From NCBI GenBank assembly GCA_946408355.1, contig CAMJRX010000001.1, positions 82,773 to 146,772 on the forward strand: 64,000 nucleotides of DNA. The letters run 5' to 3'. A program made the translations under genes and the position numbers. Below the pieces are notes generated by a model. The model ran no database searches. It had not been told where the DNA came from and saw only the letters and a list, made by a program, of their open reading frames with translations. Source of the DNA: an uncultured Selenomonadales bacterium. Lineage in GTDB: Bacteria > Bacillota > Negativicutes > Selenomonadales > Selenomonadaceae. This document shows, piece after piece, positions 60,301 to 64,000 of this stretch; the first letter of the stretch is position 1; each line of letters begins with the position of its first letter.

Positions 60301-60562
60301 CGATTTCCGATATGCGCGGCGTTAATCCTCCGCCAATTTCGTCTAAAATTTGCCGTGCGAATCGATTAAAACTGTTCATGCGCGTATTGACTGCGCCGCC
60401 CGTTAAATTTGCCAACTCCAATTCGGCGCGATATGTTTGATACGCCGGCAATAAAAAAATTATTTCCGTTTTGAGCGGCTCGGTCTCAAGAATTTTTTTT
60501 GCGCGTTGCAAGCACTCAAAAGTTTTTCCTGCGCCCGCTCGCCCGATTATCATTTCAACCAT
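57383..60562 (-). CDS. addB: ATP-dependent helicase/nuclease subunit AddB
   Basis: Large recombination-repair subunit, 1059 residues, that with AddA resects double-strand breaks. ATG 60562 follows GGAGGA; the frame extension to 60706 has no site. N-terminal MIIGRAGAGKTFECLQ is the Walker A-like motif. The C-terminal nuclease domain has RIDRIDLSGDEKYFLIIDYKTD (PD-(D/E)XK-type Asp ... DYK). Four cysteines for a [4Fe-4S] cluster are visible: one in ESFNECPFKYFAKYGL and three in ACNYCLYSALC. The usual downstream addA is not present: the next gene in that direction is convergent. Confidence 0.9.
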   Translation of the reverse strand: MVEMIIGRAGAGKTFECLQRAKKILETEPLKTEIIFLLPAYQTYRAELELANLTGGAVNTRMNSFNRFARQILDEIGGGLTPRISEIGRRLLLRKILLRRDKAGDLKYFVRAAKQHGFAEILSDELKELKTYSIDADKLDEAADKVSDDELKDKLRDLKLLAEDFTAVLTDKLTDDENLLERATEFMEQSLTIESAEIFIDGFIFFDPKQRNFLRKLFTCARNVHITLPMDTDFNSRENVSEVGIFNRSFETFKILRKMADDLKIEFKITRLNTPCRFKFEPLKILEQRLFDYKPKKFDGTAGLKIIEAVNRRAEVEGVAQEILQLLKKNYRLREIGVLTRDESYFALIKPIFEVHAIPYFIDMKRAAANHPLAELIRSALEILRGWRRESIFRCLKTGFFDVTQEEVDLLENYVVEFGLKGAGNWQKTWDYRRVKSLDAPIQPANPDEAAYLEQINAIRKKSAAPLINFSERVKASEDDVTALTTALFKLLEELNVYEKLLDWSQAEENRGNLALSREHLKIWDDVINLFEEVVEALGEEPIKRAEFESIIGEGLDALEMSLIPPGLDEVTIAQFEQNSLQNSRAIFVLGFDDENFPRKVAEKNLLNDADRLRLNESGFEISKGGREQALAEKFLIYRGLTEARELLYLSYSIGDAEGKKISASSLLNKIRVIFPLQTQKVELDVLQNLGSEIFAAGEKSLSKETSQKLYAPKKKMRADITRIESFNECPFKYFAKYGLNLQERVEYKVQVPDIGNILHAVMSQFGRDLKKENRQWSSVGAIELSGRVEKIINDLTPRVHNKILLSTKTLEHRRERIKKVAVESLTRLIALDKVSEFHPQIFEQRFYDDKKIDDVELNLNGRIDRIDLSGDEKYFLIIDYKTDNASINLKKIYHGLSLQLSIYLDAAKSLSEVDGREAGAMLYCLLKISTKGGKTDSEAAEEAKQELKMPGLIRVDDEIKKAVDSTENFVDFAKKNLVSRADFQTIINYAEKILETTAEKILSGCIDVKPAKFSDKDACNYCLYSALCTFDRSTNETLTPTDLKRAEIISAMNEAIGK

Positions 60563-60592
60563 AAATTTTCCTCCAAAAAGTATTTTAAGCGA

Positions 60593-60601
60593 ATTATAAC
60601 A
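60593..60601 (-). promoter_or_regulatory. Extended -10 promoter for addB
   Basis: Minus-strand TG-T-TATAAT (TATAAT at 60593-60598), about 30 nt upstream of the ATG. No clear -35 box. Confidence 0.4.
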
Positions 60602-60674
60602 TAAAAAATGCTTTGCTTTGTAGACGCGGCGAATCAATTTATGGTAAGATAAGCGGCGTTTAGGAGGGAATTTT

Positions 60675-62930
60675 ATGGACAGGACAGATTTGGAACGCGG
60701 CGACAATCCTCAACCGAGTGCGCCGAAGAAAAAATCTTCAACGTTCCTGAAAATTTTTATCGGACTAATTATTTTTATAATCGTTATGGCGGTCGGCGTT
60801 GGTATCGGTTTCGTGACTGCCAATCTTAACGTCAAGGCGGATTTGTCGAAAGATATTCTGCCGCCGGCGTCGTCGCACATTTACGATTCGGCGGGCAATG
60901 AGATTGCAATTATTCACGCTACGGAAAATCGCGTGCCCGTCAAGATTGAGCAGATACCACTCAACTTGCAAAATGCGTTCGTCGCCATTGAGGACAATCG
61001 CTTTTATGAGCACAAGGGCGTTGACTTTCGCGGATTGTTGCGCGCCGCTTACACAAATATTATCCGTCAAGAAATTGCGGAGGGCGGCTCGACGATAACT
61101 CAACAGCTCGCTAAAAATGCTTACCTCACGCAGGACAGAACTTATAAGCGCAAAATTCAAGAGATTTTCCTCGCCTTGCAACTCGAAAAGCAATACACTA
61201 AGCAGGAAATTTTGGAACTCTATCTGAACCAAATTTATTTCGGGCAAGGTGCCTATGGTGTACAGGCGGCGGCTAAAACTTATTTCGGCAAAAATGTTGA
61301 GGATTTGACGCTCGGCGAATGTGCAATGCTCGCGGGCATTCCGAAAAGCCCGAATTATTATTCGCCGTTCAACAACATTAACGCCGCGATTGAACGCCGC
61401 AATACCGTCCTTAACCAAATGGTAAATTACGGCTATATCAGTTTCAACGAGGCAAATGCCGCTAAAAGTGCTGAAGTCGTCCTTGCGCCGCAAAATGTCC
61501 CTGAAAAGCACAAGGACGCAATGTATTTTATCGAATACGTTACACAGCTTTTGGTTGACCGTTACGGCGCGGACGCGGTTTATAAGGAAGGCTTAAAAGT
61601 TTACACGACGATTGATTTAGATATGCAGAAAATGGCTGAAGAGGCGTTGCTGACATATCTACCGCAAGATTACACCGACGTTAACGGGATTGTTCAGCCA
61701 CAAGGCGCAATCGTCGCCGTTGAGCCTAAGACGGGTTATATCCGCGCAATGGTCGGAGGGCGTGGCACTGACCAATTTAATCGCGCAACTATGGCGGAAC
61801 GTCAACCTGGCTCTGCGTTTAAACCATTTGTATTTGTTACTGGTCTTGAAAGCGGTTACACGCCCGATACCGTAATTGAGGACAGCCCTATTGATATTGC
61901 CGGTTGGCGTCCACAAAATGATAGTCGACGTTTCAGCGGCAATGTTAGCCTCCGCACCGTTGCAACTTTTTCAATGAACGTTCCGACCGTTAAAATCGCG
62001 CAAGCTCTGGGCATTGATAAAGTTATTTACTACGCGCAGGAAATGGGTATTTCGACATTTGTCTTGACGGGCGACCCGAACGATACCAATCTTGCAATAT
62101 CGCTCGGTGGCTTGACGCGAGGAGTTACTCCGCTTGAAATTGCCAGCGCGTACGGAACTTTTGCTAACAGCGGCATTCACATTCCGCACATTGCTATAAC
62201 CAAAGTCCTCGACCGCAACGGCAACATTATTCACGAGGCAATTCCCGAAGGTCGACAAGTTATTACTCCTGAAAGTGCCGCCGATTTAACCAGCATGCTT
62301 GAGGACGTAATTGCTAAAGGCACGGGCAAGGGCGCAGCTATTGGACGACCTGCCGCAGGTAAAACCGGCACGACCAGCGATTATAAGGACGCATGGTTTG
62401 TTGGTTATACGCCTGACCTTGTCGCCGCCGTATGGATTGGCAATGACGATAACACAAGCCTTGATGGGATAATGGGCGGCGGTTTGCCCGCGACGATTTG
62501 GAGTCACTTTATGCAAAATGCATTGCTCAACGTCCCTGCGCATGATTTTGACGATTTAGTTGTTGATAGGCGCAATACCAAGCCCGCTGTAACTGAAGTT
62601 CGCGATAATAATCGTTCGCGCCGTGATCATTACGAGGAAGAGGAACAGCCGCGCAGATATTACGAGCCGGAGCCTGAACCTACTTATCGTGAATCCGAAT
62701 CTAATTATCGTGAACCGGAGCCGGATTATACTCGTAAGCCGGAGGGTGTGCCCGATTATGTGGAGCCTACGCCCGAACCGATTCGCGAGCCGGAGCCAAT
62801 TCGCGAACCTGAACCTGTTTATCACGAGCCGGAACCCGTTTATACTGAACCAGAACCAGTTCGCGAGCCGGAACCTGTGATTGACAATGCGCCCTCATTT
62901 GACGACGAACTTTCTAAAGGAAGAAACTAA
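60675..62930 (+). CDS. Penicillin-binding protein 1A (bifunctional)
   Basis: Class A PBP, 751 residues. One N-terminal helix (about 25-49), a GT51 glycosyltransferase domain (about 65-235; FVAIEDNRFYEHKGVDFRG with catalytic Glu, GGSTITQQLAKNAYL, RKIQEIFLALQLEKQY, YLNQIYFGQGAYGVQAAA) and a transpeptidase domain (about 330-610; PGSAFKPFVFV as SxxK, SMN, KTGTTSDYKDAWFVGY as KTG). The tail (about 640-751) is acidic and proline-rich with repeated REPEP/YxEPEPV units. It overlaps pilT by one base. Divergent from addB. GGAGGG lies before the ATG. Confidence 0.96.
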   Translation: MDRTDLERGDNPQPSAPKKKSSTFLKIFIGLIIFIIVMAVGVGIGFVTANLNVKADLSKDILPPASSHIYDSAGNEIAIIHATENRVPVKIEQIPLNLQNAFVAIEDNRFYEHKGVDFRGLLRAAYTNIIRQEIAEGGSTITQQLAKNAYLTQDRTYKRKIQEIFLALQLEKQYTKQEILELYLNQIYFGQGAYGVQAAAKTYFGKNVEDLTLGECAMLAGIPKSPNYYSPFNNINAAIERRNTVLNQMVNYGYISFNEANAAKSAEVVLAPQNVPEKHKDAMYFIEYVTQLLVDRYGADAVYKEGLKVYTTIDLDMQKMAEEALLTYLPQDYTDVNGIVQPQGAIVAVEPKTGYIRAMVGGRGTDQFNRATMAERQPGSAFKPFVFVTGLESGYTPDTVIEDSPIDIAGWRPQNDSRRFSGNVSLRTVATFSMNVPTVKIAQALGIDKVIYYAQEMGISTFVLTGDPNDTNLAISLGGLTRGVTPLEIASAYGTFANSGIHIPHIAITKVLDRNGNIIHEAIPEGRQVITPESAADLTSMLEDVIAKGTGKGAAIGRPAAGKTGTTSDYKDAWFVGYTPDLVAAVWIGNDDNTSLDGIMGGGLPATIWSHFMQNALLNVPAHDFDDLVVDRRNTKPAVTEVRDNNRSRRDHYEEEEQPRRYYEPEPEPTYRESESNYREPEPDYTRKPEGVPDYVEPTPEPIREPEPIREPEPVYHEPEPVYTEPEPVREPEPVIDNAPSFDDELSKGRN
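62650..62880 (+). repeat. Low-complexity EP-rich repeats in the PBP tail
   Basis: DNA units of 12-24 bp encoding REPEPIREPEP and YHEPEPVYTEPEP-like repeats. In-frame copy-number change is possible. Confidence 0.8.
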
Positions 62931-63910
62931 TGCTAGAAAAAATTTTACAAGAAGCGGTTAGCCTCGACGCCTCAGATGTTCATTTGACGGTGGGGCAACC
63001 GCCTTTTTTGCGTGTAGCCGGCGACATTTTTCAATCGGGGGAAATTTTATCTGCGCGGGAAGTCAAAAGTTTTTTGGAAGGAATTTTATCGCCGCGCCTT
63101 AAAGAGGAACTTGAAAAAAATTTAGCGGTAGATTTTTCCTACGTCGACGAAAAAGTTTCAAGGCGATTCCGCGTCAACGTTTATTATCAGCGAAAATTTC
63201 CCGCGCTTGCACTTAGATTAATCGCAAATAAAATTCCAACGCTTGACGAATTGGGAGCACCGCCCGCGCTAAAAAAATTCTTCACAGCCGCGCAGGGATT
63301 AATCCTCGTGACGGGCAGAACAGGTTCGGGCAAGTCAACGACACTCGCCGCATTTCTGAACGAACTTTGCAACTTGCGACCGTGTCATTTGCTGACGTTA
63401 GAAGACCCAATAGAATTTGAGTATGAGGCGGAAAAATCTTTTATAAGCCAACGCGAACTCGGACAAGATTTTTTAAACTTTGCGGCGGCGGTTCGGACGG
63501 CAATGCGCGAAATGCCTGACGTTTTATTAATCGGCGAAATTCGCGACGCAGAAACAATGCACGCGGCACTTGAGGCATCAGCGGCGGGCGTATTAGTTTT
63601 GGCGACATTGCACACGCGGTCGGCGGCTGAAACTGCCATGCGCGTTGAGACAATGTTTCCACTCGTTCAGCGCGACGCAATCCGCGATTTATTTGCCGAC
63701 GAATTCAGCGCGATAATTTCTCAACAACTCGTAAAAACTTCAAACGGGCGGCGTTGTGCGGCAGAAGTTTTATTGGCAAATCCGGCGGCGCGTTCGCTAA
63801 TTCGACAGGGAAAGTATTTACAACTGCCAAATGTAATGATGAGCAATCGGGCGCAAGGTATGCAGACAATGGACGCGGCTTTAAAGGCAATCGGTCATGA
63901 AAAAATTTAA
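62930..63910 (+). CDS. pilT: Type IV pilus retraction ATPase PilT-like
   Basis: Hexameric ATPase, 326 residues. DASDVHLTVGQPPFLRVAGD starts the family, then Walker A GRTGSGKSTTLAAFLNEL (about 130-138), the Asp box LTLEDPIEFEYE, Walker B-like LIGEIRDAETMHAALEASAAG and a His box LATLHTRSA. The ATG overlaps the PBP stop (TAATG). Its last part is duplicated beyond the stop (63930 onwards), where it is joined to a pilC-like start. ComEA at 22 kb suggests a competence/pilus system exists. Confidence 0.9.
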   Translation: MLEKILQEAVSLDASDVHLTVGQPPFLRVAGDIFQSGEILSAREVKSFLEGILSPRLKEELEKNLAVDFSYVDEKVSRRFRVNVYYQRKFPALALRLIANKIPTLDELGAPPALKKFFTAAQGLILVTGRTGSGKSTTLAAFLNELCNLRPCHLLTLEDPIEFEYEAEKSFISQRELGQDFLNFAAAVRTAMREMPDVLLIGEIRDAETMHAALEASAAGVLVLATLHTRSAAETAMRVETMFPLVQRDAIRDLFADEFSAIISQQLVKTSNGRRCAAEVLLANPAARSLIRQGKYLQLPNVMMSNRAQGMQTMDAALKAIGHEKI

Positions 63911-64000
63911 ATACAAAGGCTATGACGCGACAGAAGTTTTATTGACAAATCCGGCGGCGCGTTCGCTAATTCGACAGGGAAAATATTTGCAACTGCCAAA
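63761..64000 (+). repeat. Direct repeat of a pilT 3' segment
   Basis: 63761-63831 and 63930-64000 are the same at 67 of 71 positions, offset 169 bp. The second copy runs off the window. Both copies are in the reading frame of their own gene (pilT and the downstream frame). Confidence 0.85.
63897..64000 (+). CDS. PilC-like gene start joined to a duplicated pilT segment (partial)
   Basis: Frame opening at ATG 63897, overlapping pilT by 14 nt. The first eleven codons, MKKFKYKGYDA, look like the start of a PilC/GspF inner-membrane pilus protein, which commonly follows pilT. From codon 12 the sequence switches to TEVLLTNPAARSLIRQGKYL, a near copy of pilT residues about 278-297. So the frame is a chimera as far as can be seen. 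It might be a truncated duplicate before an intact pilC, or an assembly artefact. Confidence 0.5.
   Translation, partial: MKKFKYKGYDATEVLLTNPAARSLIRQGKYLQLP

Overview
The window looks like ordinary chromosome of a strictly or facultatively anaerobic Bacillota. Negativicutes (a Selenomonas-like lineage) is the most likely group. The evidence is a cobalamin-dependent methylmalonyl-CoA mutase pair (mutA-mutB, typical of propionate/succinate fermenters), CbiB, ribosomal protein L27 with the N-terminal extension that Prp removes (rplU-prp-rpmA), the FabK-type enoyl reductase, LCP and L,D-transpeptidase wall proteins, and flagellin-lysine-methylase-like proteins. No rRNA, CRISPR array, insertion sequence or prophage was seen. 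The clade assignment is inference.

Layout. 1-2.0 kb: NapH/NapG-type Fe-S proteins and a MetF-like reductase. 2.0-4.3 kb: cbiB, a ChbG/YdjC deacetylase and a GtrA protein. 4.3-8.3 kb: a minus-strand cluster of LCP protein, YrbL-like kinase-fold protein, four-helix membrane protein and a tubulin/FtsZ-like protein. 8.5-13.6 kb: an ECF ATPase, a short ChrA protein, polA and an L,D-transpeptidase. 13.7-18.6 kb: a two-gene restriction-modification system (GIY-YIG nuclease + helicase, then methylase). 18.7-23.0 kb: ridA, a second ECF ATPase, a GT2 glycosyltransferase, serA and comEA, densely overlapped. 23.1-27.5 kb: mutB and mutA behind two good tandem promoters. 27.8-32.1 kb: a TadE/G-like surface protein, hemB and a small membrane protein. 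32.3-38.4 kb: fatty-acid genes (plsX, fabK, fabD, fabG, acpP), rpmF, yceD and a nitronate-monooxygenase paralogue. 38.4-43.4 kb: two tandem FliB-like genes, asd, an exported flavodoxin and an exported double carboxymuconolactone-decarboxylase-like protein. 43.5-44.8 kb: rplU-prp-rpmA and tRNA-Leu(CAA). 45.2-50.1 kb: SpoIID-like protein, a polytopic membrane protein, a UDP-galactopyranose-mutase-like flavoprotein and an unknown protein. 50.3-57.3 kb: tsaE-tsaB-rimI, an LPP20-like exported protein, CHASE2-cyclase, metallo-beta-lactamase-fold enzyme, GAF-GGDEF protein and EamA transporter. 57.4-64 kb: addB, a class A PBP, pilT and the start of a pilC-like frame.

Genes are tightly packed, with many 1-8 nt overlaps and frequent TTG/GTG starts. 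Three wall-related proteins (LCP, L,D-transpeptidase, PBP1A) carry long repetitive charged tails. The least expected features are: (i) three direct duplications of gene 3' ends (fabD, the 31.7 kb membrane gene, pilT); (ii) a roughly 75-bp dispersed element at 5.7 and 32.2 kb, possibly also 44.6 kb, whose palindrome appears to change in a compensating way; (iii) the tubulin-like gene cluster; (iv) the split GIY-YIG restriction system; (v) a nine-G tract in a FliB-like gene.
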